64,000 bases of DNA from Duganella sacchari (GCF_900143065.1 NZ_FRCX01000003.1:124001-188000); one strand, 5' to 3'. Shown: positions 10,501 through 19,020, numbered from the stretch's first letter. Notes: generated by a model not told the origin, from the letters alone. Numbers and translations: made by a program.

Positions 10501-13500
10501 CCTTGCCGGCGCCCGCGTTCCTGTCGGCGTAGACGGCGCTGCCGGTCGCGCTCAGCGTCAGCTGGTCGCCGTGGATACGGTCATCACCGAGCGTGGCGCT
10601 GCCATTGGCCGAACCGTCATAGACCTTGCTGAGGCCATTCGCGGTGGCAGTCAGCGTGCGCTGGCCGATATTGGCGCTGGCGGTCACGCGGGCGCTATCC
10701 AGGATGTAGTTGCCTGCATCCGCGCCATTCAGCACCACATTGCCGATGTCGATGCCCTTGTTGCTGCCGGCATCCTTGCTGCCGAAAGCGGCGCTGGCGC
10801 TAAAGCCCACGCTATCGCCGCTCAAATGGTTGTCGGTATAGTTGACGGTAGCGGCAGTGGTGCCGTCATAGACTTTGTCCACACCGGTGGCGCTGATCAC
10901 CAGCGAGCGTGGCGTGATGTTGCCGCTGCCGGTCGCGACAGCGGACGCCAGCGTATAGTTGCCCGCATCCGCGCCCGACAGGGACAGGCCTCCCACCGTA
11001 ATCGTCTTGCCGTTGCCGACGTTCTTGTCGCCATAGCTGGCGCCGGCCGATGCCAAAGCCAGGTGGTCGCCCGCGACCCGATTGTCGGCCAGCGTCACGC
11101 TGGCCGTCGCCAGGCCGTCATACACCTTGCTGCCACCGGAAACGCTGACATCCAGCGTACGCACCGTGATGTTGCCACTGGTGTGCGCAGCCGTCGATGC
11201 CAGCACGTAGTTGCCGGCCGATGCGCCACTCAGGCTGATGCCGCTGATGGCGATGTCCTTGCCCACACCGACATTCTTGTCTGCGTAAACGGCGTTGCCG
11301 GCATAGGACAGCATATCGCCGGCGATGCGGTCATCCTGCCAGCTGACCACCGCGTTGCTGCTGCCGTCATACACCTTGCCATTGCTGCTGGCAGTCGCGG
11401 TCAGCAGACGTGGCGTGATGGCGCCGGTCGTGGTTGCAGCCACCGGCTGCAACGCATAGTTCGCCGCGTCGGCGCCGCTCAGCGTCACGCCGCCGATGGT
11501 GATGGTCTTGTTGCTGCCAACATTCCTGTCCGCGTAGTAGGCGCTGCCAGCCGCCACCACCAGGTTGTCGCCGCTGACGCGGTTGTCACTCCAGGTCACA
11601 CTGGCATCCGTCTGGCCGTCGTACACCTTGCTGGCGCCGGTCGCGCTGGCCGTCAGGGTACGCGTGTTGATGCTGCCGGTAGTCATCGCGGTCGCCGATG
11701 TCAGCTTGTAGTTGCCGGCATCCGCGCCGGACAGGGACAAGCCGCTCACCGTGATATTTTTGCCGGTACCGGCATTCTTGTCGGCATAGCTGGCGCCGCT
11801 GCTGCTCAAGGTCACCGCGTCGCCACTCAGGTGATCGTCACTCAGGGTCACTGCAGCAGTGGTGCGGCCATCGTAGGTCTTGTCGCTGCCCGCCGCGCTC
11901 ACAGCCAGCGTGCGCTGCGTGATGTTGGCCGTGGTGCTGACCGTGTTGGACGACAACGTGTAGTTGGACGCATCGGCACCGGTCAACGTCATGCCGGTCA
12001 CGCTGATCTGCTTGCCGCTGCCGACGTTCTTGTCCGCATAGCTGGCGGTGCCGCTCAGGTTCAATGCATCGCCGGCGACCGCGTTGCTGAGGTAGTTGAC
12101 CACCGCGCTCGCATTGCCGTCGTAAACCTTGCCGCTGCTGCTGACACTCACGGTCAGCGCGGCCGGGGTCACGGTCTGCTTGGCATTGTTGGCATTGAAG
12201 ACCAGGTTATAGCCCATGCCGTCAGCCAGCGTGCCCTGGTTGATGTTGTACACCCCGACGTTCTTTGAACCGTTGACCAGGCCCAGTGCCCCAGTCAGGG
12301 CATTGCCCGCCGTGTCGCCATCGATGTAGCCTGTGGCATTGTAGTTGATGCCGCCGATCACACCGTCATACACCTTGCTCGAGCTGCTGGCAGTGACCGT
12401 CAAGGTTGGTGCGGCCGAATACAGGAACCAGTTGCCGCTGGCCGCATATTGCGGCGTGGCGCCGGTGTAGGACTGTGCATAGTGCTTGCTGTAGCCAAGC
12501 AGGTTTTCCGTGGTCTGGCCGGGCGTACTGGAATACACCAGATAGCGGCCGCTACCCGCCAGCACCAGCCCCTGCAAGGAGTTATTGGTGAAGGTGCCAT
12601 TGCCTTTGGTGACAGCCACAATCGCATCGCCGCTGCCGCCCGCAATGAGCTGGCCAGCGGCGCCGATCACCACATCATTGCCGCTGTTTCCACCCAGGTT
12701 TTGTACCTTGATCGCATCGGCGCGCACCACGCTGTTGACGGTCAGCGCACCGGATGCGCTATTGGTTTTGTAAGCGCCTGCGGCATCGAGTTTCAGGTTC
12801 AGCGTTCTGGCGTTGATGCCACCGTTAATCGTCAACACCGCGCTGCCCGGATCGCGGTCCTTGTCGACCGGACCGGTACTGGCGTCAGGTTTGGCGGCGT
12901 TCGCCGTGATCGTCACCGTGCCGAGAGGAAGTCCGATATCGCCGTTAATCACGATGCTGCGGCCAGCGGACAGTGTCAGCGAGCCCAGGCCGGAAAGGCT
13001 GCTACCGGCATCCATCGTGATGTCATTACTGGCCTGCAGCGTGACCGTGGTCTGCGCATCGATGAGCAGATTATTCAGCGCGGCGGTGGAGAACATGGTG
13101 GTGCCGCCGCTGGCGCCAGTCGCGCTGTAGCCGAGGTCTTTCACCGCGTTGCTGCCGTTTTGAATCGAGAATGCATACACGCCGCCACTGGCTGGCGCAT
13201 TGCCTGCCTGATCGGCGTAGGGCGCGCCGACCACCAGGCGATCACCGCTACCATTCATCGCCACCGCGAAGCCAAAGTTGTCATACTCGTTGGAGCTGAC
13301 CTTGCCGTCCGGTGCGTAGGTATAGCCGTTGCCTACCGTGCTGACCAGCTTGGGCGCACCATAGCTGCTGTCGGCAAAATCATAGATGCGTACGGATCCC
13401 GAACCCAGCGTGGTGCCGCCGTATTTGGGCGCATTGGGCGCGCCCACCGCCAGACGGGTACCCGACGCATTGAAGGCGAGCGCGGAACCAAAGTATTCTC

Positions 13501-16051
13501 CATCCAGCAAGCTCACCTGGGTATTGCTGCCACCGGTGACGGCGCTGCTCAGCGTAGCAGCCTGGCTGGCGGTGCTGTAGCCGGCCGTGTACAGATACAC
13601 CTTGCCGCGTCCATTGTCAGCATTGATGGCGCCCACCGCCAGGCGGTCGCCCGTGCCGTTCAGGGCAACCGCTGTGCCAAACAGGCTGTCAGCAGCGCCG
13701 CCGATGCGATAGGCAAAGGCGGGCACAAAGGACTGCGCACCCTGGGTATCGTTGTTGAACATGTACACCGCACCGGCGCTACCGCCTTCGTACAATGCCC
13801 CGATGGCCAGGCGGCTACCACTGCTGTTCAGTGCCAGCGATGAACCGAAGCCAATCGCACCGCCGTTCACGCCCTGCGTGGCGTAGCTGCTGCCCAGGTT
13901 CACCGTATCATTGGCGAGCAGATTCTGGAAGCCGCTCGTGGCAAAGCGGAATGCGTGAACCGCGCCGGCGCCGCCAGCCTGTCCCGGCGCGCCAATCGCC
14001 AGCGTCCTGCCGTCGCCGCTGAGCGCCACGGCGGAGCCGAACAGCGCGTCCGCGTTCAGGCTGAGATTGACGTTGCCGTTGCCGGTATAACCAGAGCCGA
14101 TGGTGCCCTTGAGCGCCGCGCCGGCAAAGGTATTGTTGACAAAGGTGTACAGGCGGACCGCGCCCGCATTCTGCGTCGCATTGGTGGCGCCACGGTCAAA
14201 TGGCGCGCCGACGGCCAGCTGCGTGCTGTCCGCGCTGAGCGCCACGCCAAAGCCCGAGCCGTCGCCGGCTTCCAGCGCGCTGTCGCCCTTGAGTATTTCG
14301 GAATACGTCCACTGGCTCGCGCTATTGCTGATGATGATGTTCTTCGGGTCCAGCAGCAGGCTGCCGCCGTGGCCCAGTGTCAGCTTGTCCAGGTTCACAT
14401 AGCGCAGTGCGTCGGCCGAAGAGACTTCCACCGCGCCGCCGCGCGCGGCGCCATCGGCCTTGATCCCGCCCAGCAGCGTGGTCTGCTGCTGCGACCAGAC
14501 GACGGCCGTGCCGCCCTGGCCCGTCTGGCCGCGTGCCGAGACGTCGATATTGCTGCTGTCATTGAGGAACACGCTGTCGGCATTGCCAATCGCGGCGGTC
14601 TGTCCCCAGCGCGCAAGGAAGCGCTCCGTGTCGGGCGGACTGCCATGCGGCGTACCGCCCTGGAAGGCGCCGCCTACGCGCACCAGGCCACCTTGGGTGG
14701 CGCCGCTGGCGTCCAGCGTGCCGCTGAACAGCGACACTTGCTGGCCGCTCACGTCGATGCGTCCGCCCACGCCGCTGCCGCCCCGCGCGCTGTGCGTGCC
14801 GGACGAGGTCAGGCCGGCGCCCGCGCCCAGCGTGGTGCTGCCGCCATCGGTGGCGCCATCGGCGCTGCTGACGGAAGACGTATTTTCAACCAGCGCATTG
14901 CCCGCTACATAGCTGACCGCACCACCGGCAGCGCTGCGGCCATTGGCGCTGACCACCGCGGCGGCAGACAGGTTGCCGCTGGCGTGGATGGCAATGCTGC
15001 CGCCGCTGGCGCCATCGGCATGCAGCGCGCCATCCACCGCCACGATCTGGCCCTCAACGACTATGGCGCCGCCCTTGCCGGCGCTGCTGGAGACATCCAG
15101 CGCGCCCGTGTGCACCTCGTCCGCCACCAGGCGGATGCTGCCGCCATCGCTGACGATGCCGCGCGCCTGCACGATGCCGGTGTTGTTGACGGTGGCCCGG
15201 GTCAGCGCATCCGCCGCCGCGGCGCTGAGCAGCACCTGGCCGCCGTCGGCGCTGATCGCGCCACTGTTGTGTGCCAGCGCCTGCAAGGCGCCGCGCGTGG
15301 TCCGCACGCCGATCAAGCCGTCGCCGCGCAAATCGACGCTGACCTGTTCACCCGCCGCCAACGCCACGCTGCCTTGCGGCGCGCTGATGCTGCCGCTATT
15401 GCTGACCGATGGCGCAACCAGCGCCACATAACCGCCGCTGGCGGTGCGGATACGGCCGGCATTGCTGACGGCGCCCGCGCTGCTGCTGCCGGTAAAGTCG
15501 TACTGCGCGTTGAGGAAGGCACGGTCGGAAATATTCAGCGACGACGCGGTCAGCGCACCCACATCCACCTGCGCGCTGGCGCCAAACAGCACGCCTTGCG
15601 GATTAATCAGGAACACGCTGCCGTTGGACGACAGCTTGCCGTAGATCTGCGAAGCATCGCTGCCGATTACGCGGTTCAGCGCCACCGCCGATGCCGATGG
15701 CTGGTCGAAGCGCACCGCCGCATCCGCGCCGATGTCGAAACGCTGCCAGTTGACGATGGCCTGGCTGGAACTCTGGGTGACCGTCATCTGGTTGCCGCTG
15801 GTGGCAATGCTGGCCTGGCCTGCGGCCAGTTGCGCGCCGCTCGGCAACGCATTGACGGCAGGCGGTGGCGCCGCCAGCGCGCTACCCGCCAGCGCGGCCC
15901 CGGCCAGCACCGCGCCAAGGCGGCGTGCTGCACGTACCGTGGAGTTGCTCTTGCCACGGCCGCGCGCAGTTTCAGCGACGACGATCCAGCAGGCATGGAC
16001 ATGACTCCAGACGAGACGATAAAAGCGGTTGGCAGAGGCGTGTTTGTGCAT
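7583..16051 (-). CDS. Filamentous-haemagglutinin-type TpsA exoprotein with 17 YDG repeats and MBG domain
   Basis: A 2822-residue secreted adhesin-like protein. Residues 1-60 form an extended signal peptide (ESPR type: NRFYRLVWSH then a hydrophobic stretch ending SALA). Residues about 65-330 are the TPS secretion domain, with NPQGVLFGASAQVDVG as its landmark. Residues about 575-985 hold FG-GAP/beta-propeller-like repeats (GDRLAVGAP, GAVYMF). Residues about 1217-2634 hold 17 tandem YDG units of about 83 residues (KVYDG, GDxL, YADKNAG, GADAxNY); the first is degenerate. An MBG domain (AFGAVNPALSY) and a Gly/Asn/Ser-rich tail follow. AAGGA precedes the ATG. It probably forms a fibre exported by the neighbouring TpsB; the ligand is unknown. 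Confidence 0.95.
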   Translation of the reverse strand: MHKHASANRFYRLVWSHVHACWIVVAETARGRGKSNSTVRAARRLGAVLAGAALAGSALAAPPPAVNALPSGAQLAAGQASIATSGNQMTVTQSSSQAIVNWQRFDIGADAAVRFDQPSASAVALNRVIGSDASQIYGKLSSNGSVFLINPQGVLFGASAQVDVGALTASSLNISDRAFLNAQYDFTGSSSAGAVSNAGRIRTASGGYVALVAPSVSNSGSISAPQGSVALAAGEQVSVDLRGDGLIGVRTTRGALQALAHNSGAISADGGQVLLSAAAADALTRATVNNTGIVQARGIVSDGGSIRLVADEVHTGALDVSSSAGKGGAIVVEGQIVAVDGALHADGASGGSIAIHASGNLSAAAVVSANGRSAAGGAVSYVAGNALVENTSSVSSADGATDGGSTTLGAGAGLTSSGTHSARGGSGVGGRIDVSGQQVSLFSGTLDASGATQGGLVRVGGAFQGGTPHGSPPDTERFLARWGQTAAIGNADSVFLNDSSNIDVSARGQTGQGGTAVVWSQQQTTLLGGIKADGAARGGAVEVSSADALRYVNLDKLTLGHGGSLLLDPKNIIISNSASQWTYSEILKGDSALEAGDGSGFGVALSADSTQLAVGAPFDRGATNATQNAGAVRLYTFVNNTFAGAALKGTIGSGYTGNGNVNLSLNADALFGSAVALSGDGRTLAIGAPGQAGGAGAVHAFRFATSGFQNLLANDTVNLGSSYATQGVNGGAIGFGSSLALNSSGSRLAIGALYEGGSAGAVYMFNNDTQGAQSFVPAFAYRIGGAADSLFGTAVALNGTGDRLAVGAINADNGRGKVYLYTAGYSTASQAATLSSAVTGGSNTQVSLLDGEYFGSALAFNASGTRLAVGAPNAPKYGGTTLGSGSVRIYDFADSSYGAPKLVSTVGNGYTYAPDGKVSSNEYDNFGFAVAMNGSGDRLVVGAPYADQAGNAPASGGVYAFSIQNGSNAVKDLGYSATGASGGTTMFSTAALNNLLIDAQTTVTLQASNDITMDAGSSLSGLGSLTLSAGRSIVINGDIGLPLGTVTITANAAKPDASTGPVDKDRDPGSAVLTINGGINARTLNLKLDAAGAYKTNSASGALTVNSVVRADAIKVQNLGGNSGNDVVIGAAGQLIAGGSGDAIVAVTKGNGTFTNNSLQGLVLAGSGRYLVYSSTPGQTTENLLGYSKHYAQSYTGATPQYAASGNWFLYSAAPTLTVTASSSSKVYDGVIGGINYNATGYIDGDTAGNALTGALGLVNGSKNVGVYNINQGTLADGMGYNLVFNANNAKQTVTPAALTVSVSSSGKVYDGNASAVVNYLSNAVAGDALNLSGTASYADKNVGSGKQISVTGMTLTGADASNYTLSSNTVSTTANITQRTLAVSAAGSDKTYDGRTTAAVTLSDDHLSGDAVTLSSSGASYADKNAGTGKNITVSGLSLSGADAGNYKLTSATAMTTGSINTRTLTASATGASKVYDGQTDASVTWSDNRVSGDNLVVAAGSAYYADRNVGSNKTITIGGVTLSGADAANYALQPVAATTTGAITPRLLTATASSNGKVYDGSSNAVVSWQDDRIAGDMLSYAGNAVYADKNVGVGKDIAISGISLSGASAGNYVLASTAAHTSGNITVRTLDVSVSGGSKVYDGLATASVTLADNRVAGDHLALASAGASYGDKNVGNGKTITVGGLSLSGADAGNYTLASAVATGSGNITPRSLVISATGVDKVYDGTTAATVNYTDNHLSGDSVGFSASAAFGSKDAGSNKGIDIGNVVLNGADAGNYILDSARVTASANIGQRTLTATANGLSKVYDGSANGSATLGDDRIHGDQLTLSATGSAVYADRNAGAGKAISVDGVALSGADARNYVLASTTAHGTGTITQKTLNVSVAGGDKVYDGSTAATVSYSENDHIAGDVLTISGNASFADKNAGTGKSITVRDIALGGADAGNYAVASTSASTTASIAQRALTATIASAGKVYDGNTGAVVTFGDDRVSGDMLNYNSNAASYADKNAGVGKTVSVSGITLSGPDARNYVLSNSSATTTATIAQRALVVTGTGVSKVYDGTTSAQVTFTDNRVNGDALTVGVGSASYADKNVGANKALVFSNASLSGADAANYTLDLSSNSGTGAITARMLNVSVTGIDKVYDGTVNAGINYSDNRVAGDVLSYTANAVFGDKNAAANKSVSVSGVTLGGADGGNYVLFANSATTQASITPRALVVTAAGSNKVYDGSVNAVATLGDDRIQGDVLTVTGGAAAFVNKNAGSQKALTVSDIRLAGADAGNYMLASGSAAGSADITPRDLSFTATGQDKTYDGSASASVSFSDNRVAGDRFSLSAAANYSDKNAGSGKAVSVSGVTLSGEDAGNYHLTSNSATTTGSISPRALNVTVTGADKVYDGTTAAVVNLSDDRIGGDALEISGGGSFASKNAGVQKLILSDVSLSGGDAGNYTLSVSSSGTATITPRALTANATAADKVYDGSTAASIALSINALSGDAVQISGSGVFADKNAGSGKVVNVSGVQLTGADARNYTMNTGSLQAHASITPRSLTASVTASDKVYDGTTAVQFTVADNRLAGDALEIGGSAAFSDKNAGSGKTVTVSGISLGGADARNYTLASSAATTTANIAQKDLVVTADNQTRAFGAVNPALSYRTSGLVAGDTVGQMTVATSANAQSAAGDYAITLAGTDLPNYKVNYVNGSLTVLAPAAPVNDTIGSIVKPVLPVAQGGSLGVPSAPDTPLQQTFAGAGSTGSGGGSGNGSTAGGNTNNTASRNGGPAFSANNNGGSAGANGGQQDEVTTTSLPGGTQIASRNGGIRTAE
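8150..12400 (-). repeat. Tandem array of 17 YDG-domain coding units (about 249 bp each)
   Basis: Coding repeats within the TpsA gene. Each unit encodes KVYDG or KTYDG, then a DNR/DDR-GD segment, YADKNAG-like, a valine-rich strand, SGADAGNY-like and an ITxR-L linker. The unit nearest 12,390 lacks the DKN core and looks like a decayed or capping copy. Units differ at many positions, so the array is old rather than freshly amplified, but recombination between units could change fibre length. Confidence 0.9.
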
Positions 16052-16060
16052 GGTAGTTCC

Positions 16061-16564
16061 TTAAACCAGCAGGCTGAATTCAGCGCGATAAGTCGTGGCA
16101 CCGTTGCGCTTGGCGTCCGGCGCGAGATACAGGGCGAAATGGCCGATCACCTCGTTATCCATTTCGTAGGTGCCGGCCGCAACGCTGGCGCCGGCCGGGC
16201 CGGTGAACCGCAGCGTGAACTGCTCCAGCTTGGGCGTGTGTGCGGCAGCGGCGGCCAGCTTCAATGCGGCAGCACTGGTGGCATCCGCAGCACTGGCGGC
16301 CGGCGCAGCAGACGGCTCGGCCGTGACCGCGTCCAGCGTCAGGCCTATTGCGCCCTGCTCCGGGTGATTCAGCCAGAACTGCTGCCCCTGCAGCCCGCGT
16401 GCGCCCTCCAGCGACCAGCGATAGGCGTTGCCAGACGCCGCTTCCACTCCGGCCTGCGCGTCCGCTGCGCGCGCCGGTGTACCCAGCCCCAAGCCCAGAC
16501 CCAGGCCCACTCCGGCCAGGGAGCCGCCGCCCATTTTTTTCAAAAGATCGCGCCGATTCATCAT
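16061..16564 (-). CDS. Tat-exported DUF6916-like protein
   Basis: About 167 residues. The start ATG at 16564 overlaps the stop of the upstream GNAT gene (ATGA), so translation is probably coupled; a second Met follows at once. The N-terminus, NRRDLLKKMGGGSLAGVG, is a twin-arginine signal with a glycine-rich hydrophobic core and an ARA cleavage site, so it should be exported folded. The rest has an Ala-rich middle and two blocks, EQFTLRFTGP and VIGHFALYLAP, that match the small protein at 18652-18933 (FTLLFSGP, GELDLFLVP). I therefore place both in one family. It ends 9 bases before the TpsA gene. Confidence 0.75.
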   Translation of the reverse strand: MMNRRDLLKKMGGGSLAGVGLGLGLGLGTPARAADAQAGVEAASGNAYRWSLEGARGLQGQQFWLNHPEQGAIGLTLDAVTAEPSAAPAASAADATSAAALKLAAAAAHTPKLEQFTLRFTGPAGASVAAGTYEMDNEVIGHFALYLAPDAKRNGATTYRAEFSLLV

Positions 16565-17046
16565 GCTGGTTCTCCGTAGTGTTGAGCGGTGGCGCTGGCG
16601 CGCCATTCCATCAGCCGGTACAGGCCGGACGTGCTGATTTCTTTAAAGCCCAGGCGCTGGTACAGGGACTGGGCCGGGTTGTTGACTTCGACATGGATGC
16701 TCACAGCAGGCCCCTGCTGCTGCAAGGCTTGCAGCAGCAGCGTGCCTAGCCCGCGGCCGCGCCACGCCGGCAGAAGCGCGATGTCGATGACGTGGATACG
16801 CTGCGCACCGCGCTGCACATACAGGCGCCCCACCGGTTCGCCATCGACCTCGATCACGTCGAAGTCGGCCTCCGGGTTGTGCTGGTGATAGTGCTGGTGC
16901 TGGGCGTCGAACTGCATGCGCAGAAAAGCGTCGGCCTGTTCCGCACTCCATGCGATCATCGCCATTTCCTCCGCGCGCACGGCGGCATACACGCGCCGTA
17001 AAAAGGCCTCGTCCTGCGGCTGGCAAGCACGTAGCGTGTAATGCAT
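16561..17046 (-). CDS. GNAT family N-acetyltransferase
   Basis: A 161-residue GNAT-fold protein. The acetyl-CoA motif A is visible as IDIALLPAWRGRGLGTLLLQ (RGRGLG pyrophosphate loop), followed by the beta5 strand AVSIHVEVNN and the YQRLGF motif near residue 133. The substrate is unknown. It sits in the middle of the collar-protein operon, one base after the first collar gene end and overlapping the Tat protein start. Modification of an operon partner is possible but not shown. Confidence 0.85.
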   Translation of the reverse strand: MHYTLRACQPQDEAFLRRVYAAVRAEEMAMIAWSAEQADAFLRMQFDAQHQHYHQHNPEADFDVIEVDGEPVGRLYVQRGAQRIHVIDIALLPAWRGRGLGTLLLQALQQQGPAVSIHVEVNNPAQSLYQRLGFKEISTSGLYRLMEWRASATAQHYGEPA

Positions 17047-17047
17047 A

Positions 17048-17566
17048 TCAGCTGCGTGCCGGATACACGCCTTGCAGCGCGATGCAGAAATTGAGCGTCA
17101 GGTAAGGCGGCATATTGTTGTGCGGCTGGTTGTTGCCAGACGGCGCAAGCTGCGCGCGCGCCACCGGCGTACCGGCCGTGTTGCTGTAGACCGGCACGCT
17201 GCCGCTATTCCCTTGCAGCACGCTGACGCCCGGCGTGCTGGCCGTCGCCGCGGCGTTGCTGGCCGACAGCTTGTGGGTGTGACCCGGTATCTGGGCCGGC
17301 GTCAGCGTCACGCTGGCTTCGCCGCCCTGGTCGCCAAGGTAATGCATGCTCAGGCCCGGTCCTTGGCCAGGATGCATGGGCGCGCGCGAACTCAGGTCGG
17401 GCAAGGCGAAGGTGGATCGGCCATCACCGCCATAGTTCGTGCCCAGCAGCGAGAACAGCGCCGTATTCTGCGATATCGGCATCAATCTGCCATTGCACAT
17501 CGCCCAGCCTTTGGGCGCGAAGTTCCACGGCAACATGCGGATTTCCGCGACAAATGGATCGCTCAT
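17048..17566 (-). CDS. Phage tail collar domain protein, MdpB-like (copy 3)
   Basis: A 172-residue tail-collar-type protein. It has the shared N-terminal block EIRMLPWNFAPKGWAMCNG, then LFSLLGTNYGGDG, FALPDL and a C-terminal PHNNMPPYLTLNFCIAL. These are marks of the microcystin-dependent-protein (MdpB) group, which commonly occurs as two or three tandem genes in non-phage settings. No signal peptide is seen. The middle (about 90-140) is variable and Ala/Ser/Thr rich. It is the third of three tandem paralogues, 12 bases after the second. Confidence 0.87.
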   Translation of the reverse strand: MSDPFVAEIRMLPWNFAPKGWAMCNGRLMPISQNTALFSLLGTNYGGDGRSTFALPDLSSRAPMHPGQGPGLSMHYLGDQGGEASVTLTPAQIPGHTHKLSASNAAATASTPGVSVLQGNSGSVPVYSNTAGTPVARAQLAPSGNNQPHNNMPPYLTLNFCIALQGVYPARS

Positions 17567-17578
17567 CGATGGGACTCC

Positions 17579-18094
17579 TTAGGTTTGCGACGGATAGACG
17601 CCGAACAGGCTGATGATGAAATTGACGCACAGATACGGCGCCATATTGTTGTGGGGCTGGTTCTGGCCGTTGCTGTAAGCAATCGCCTCCGACGCCATAT
17701 CGACCGTGCCGCCGCCGCTCAGCGTATAGACCGCGGTGCCGCCGGTATTGGCCAGCGCGCCACTGCCGCTGACACCGGAAGCCGGGTCGCCGCGCTGGGC
17801 GGTCGCCTGCACGCCGTGGGTGTGGGCCGGGATTTGCTGCACGGTCAGGGTTACCTGCTCCACCCCGCCGGATTGGGCCAGTGTATAACTGCTGCCCATG
17901 TGCACTGGCACGCGGCCGCGCAGGTCAGGCAGGCAGAAGGTCGTCACGCCATCGCCACCGTAGCTGGTGCCCAGCAGCGTGAACAGCGTTTCGTTTTCAG
18001 AAATCGGCAACAACTGGCCCTCGCAAAACATCCAGCCCGCAGGCGCGAAGTTACCGGCAAATAGGCGTATCTCGCCTACATAGGGATTACTCAT
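17579..18094 (-). CDS. Phage tail collar domain protein, MdpB-like (copy 2)
   Basis: A 171-residue paralogue of its neighbours: EIRLFAGNFAPAGWMFCEG, LFTLLGTSYGGDGVTTF, LPDLRGRVPVH, then NQPHNNMAPYLCVNFII. The glycine-serine-rich centre (GVSGSGALANTGG) differs from the other copies. This suggests the N- and C-terminal blocks form a conserved scaffold and the centre a variable tip. It lies 20 bases downstream of copy 1. Its role outside phage is unknown. Confidence 0.87.
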   Translation of the reverse strand: MSNPYVGEIRLFAGNFAPAGWMFCEGQLLPISENETLFTLLGTSYGGDGVTTFCLPDLRGRVPVHMGSSYTLAQSGGVEQVTLTVQQIPAHTHGVQATAQRGDPASGVSGSGALANTGGTAVYTLSGGGTVDMASEAIAYSNGQNQPHNNMAPYLCVNFIISLFGVYPSQT

Positions 18095-18114
18095 GGTTCA
18101 TCCTGCGAAGTGAG

Positions 18115-18633
18115 TTAGTTTTGGCTAGGGAAAATGCCGGCCAGGGCAATGACGAAATTCAGCGCCAGGAAGGGTTGGCGGTTTTCATGCGACTGTGAAC
18201 CGCCGACGGTGCTCACCGAATTCGGCGCCAGTGTCTTGCCGTCCGCCACGCCCAGCATGTCGCGGCCAAAGCGGCCTTTGGCGCCCAGCAGGGCGCCGGT
18301 CGGATCGCCGGTGTTGGCAAGCGACGCGCGGCCATACAGCGTGTGGCTGTGCTGCGGCATCTCATTGGCAGACACAGTGTGCGCCGCCTCGCCGCCCACC
18401 TGCCCCAGTACCAGGCTACCGGCACTGCCGTTGCCCATGCTGAACGGCACGCGGTCGCGCAGGTCCGGCAGCGCAAACGTGGTGCGGCCATCGCCGCCAT
18501 AGGTGGTGCCCAGCAGCGCGAACAGCGCCTGGTTTTGATTGATCGGCAGCAGCCGGCCATTGCAGAACGCCCAGTTCTTGGGTGCAAAGTTAAACGCAAA
18601 AATGCGGATTTCACCTAAAAAAGGATCGCTCAT
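18115..18633 (-). CDS. Phage tail collar domain protein, MdpB-like (copy 1)
   Basis: A 172-residue tail-collar protein, the first of the three in transcription order: EIRIFAFNFAPKNWAFCNG, LFALLGTTYGGDGRTTF, LPDLRDRVPFSMGNG, and HENRQPFLALNFVIALAG. The central segment (about 85-135) is unlike the other two. It follows the DUF6916-like gene by 18 bases. No tail tape-measure, baseplate or lysis genes are nearby, so this is not a prophage remnant. Confidence 0.87.
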   Translation of the reverse strand: MSDPFLGEIRIFAFNFAPKNWAFCNGRLLPINQNQALFALLGTTYGGDGRTTFALPDLRDRVPFSMGNGSAGSLVLGQVGGEAAHTVSANEMPQHSHTLYGRASLANTGDPTGALLGAKGRFGRDMLGVADGKTLAPNSVSTVGGSQSHENRQPFLALNFVIALAGIFPSQN

Positions 18634-18651
18634 GTCCGTGGCCTGTGGGTA

Positions 18652-18933
18652 TCAGTTGAAGATTGCCTGGTAGTGGATGGCATCGCCTTCGCGGGCAACC
18701 GGAACCAGAAACAGGTCCAGCTCGCCATGGGCGGGGGCGTCGAGGGTGTAGATGTCTTGTGGCAATGCCGGCAGCGGGCCACTGAACAGCAGCGTGAATG
18801 CCTGGTGTCCGGGCAGGCTGGCGGCGACTTGCTCAGCTTCCAGCAGTTGCAGCTCGACACCGGCATGGGCCGTCACGCGGAAACGCTGCTGTATGCGGTC
18901 AGCAAAAAAGGAATAGGACAATGGCGACGCCAT
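18652..18933 (-). CDS. DUF6916-like small protein
   Basis: A 93-residue cytoplasmic-type protein. The C-terminal half has FTLLFSGPLPALPQDIYTL, then HGELDLFLVPVAREG and ends in QAIFN, the pattern I associate with DUF6916 proteins that accompany MdpB-type collar genes. It is the first gene of the long minus-strand run down to TpsB. No good ribosome site is seen before its ATG, and the 123 bases upstream are AT-rich. Confidence 0.72.
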   Translation of the reverse strand: MASPLSYSFFADRIQQRFRVTAHAGVELQLLEAEQVAASLPGHQAFTLLFSGPLPALPQDIYTLDAPAHGELDLFLVPVAREGDAIHYQAIFN

Positions 18934-19000
18934 AATATTTTGATAACAAAAAAATTATGACGTATTATATATTAGATATTCTTGTTAAGAAATATCACTT

Positions 19001-19020
19001 TGTAGCACGAATATGCTACA
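19001..19020. repeat. Perfect 7-bp inverted repeat upstream of the collar/TPS operon
   Basis: TGTAGCA and TGCTACA are separated by six bases (eight pairs if the outer A/T is counted on the minus strand). It lies in an AT-rich 123-base gap between the FtrA-like gene end (19057) and the start of the collar operon (18933). It could be an operator for the operon or a weak terminator for the regulator; no T-run follows on either strand. Confidence 0.45.

Noticed and set aside
8021..16579. Long plus-strand open frames (650, 704, 464 and 874 codons) opposite the TpsA gene
   Set aside because: They are antisense shadows of a GC-rich repetitive gene. They have repeated low-complexity His/Arg/Ala text, no domain, no ribosome sites, and break at random places.
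17048..18633. Prophage remnant suggested by three tail-collar genes
   Set aside because: No integrase, capsid, terminase, tail or lysis genes and no attachment repeats are nearby. Tandem MdpB-type collar genes are known outside phages.
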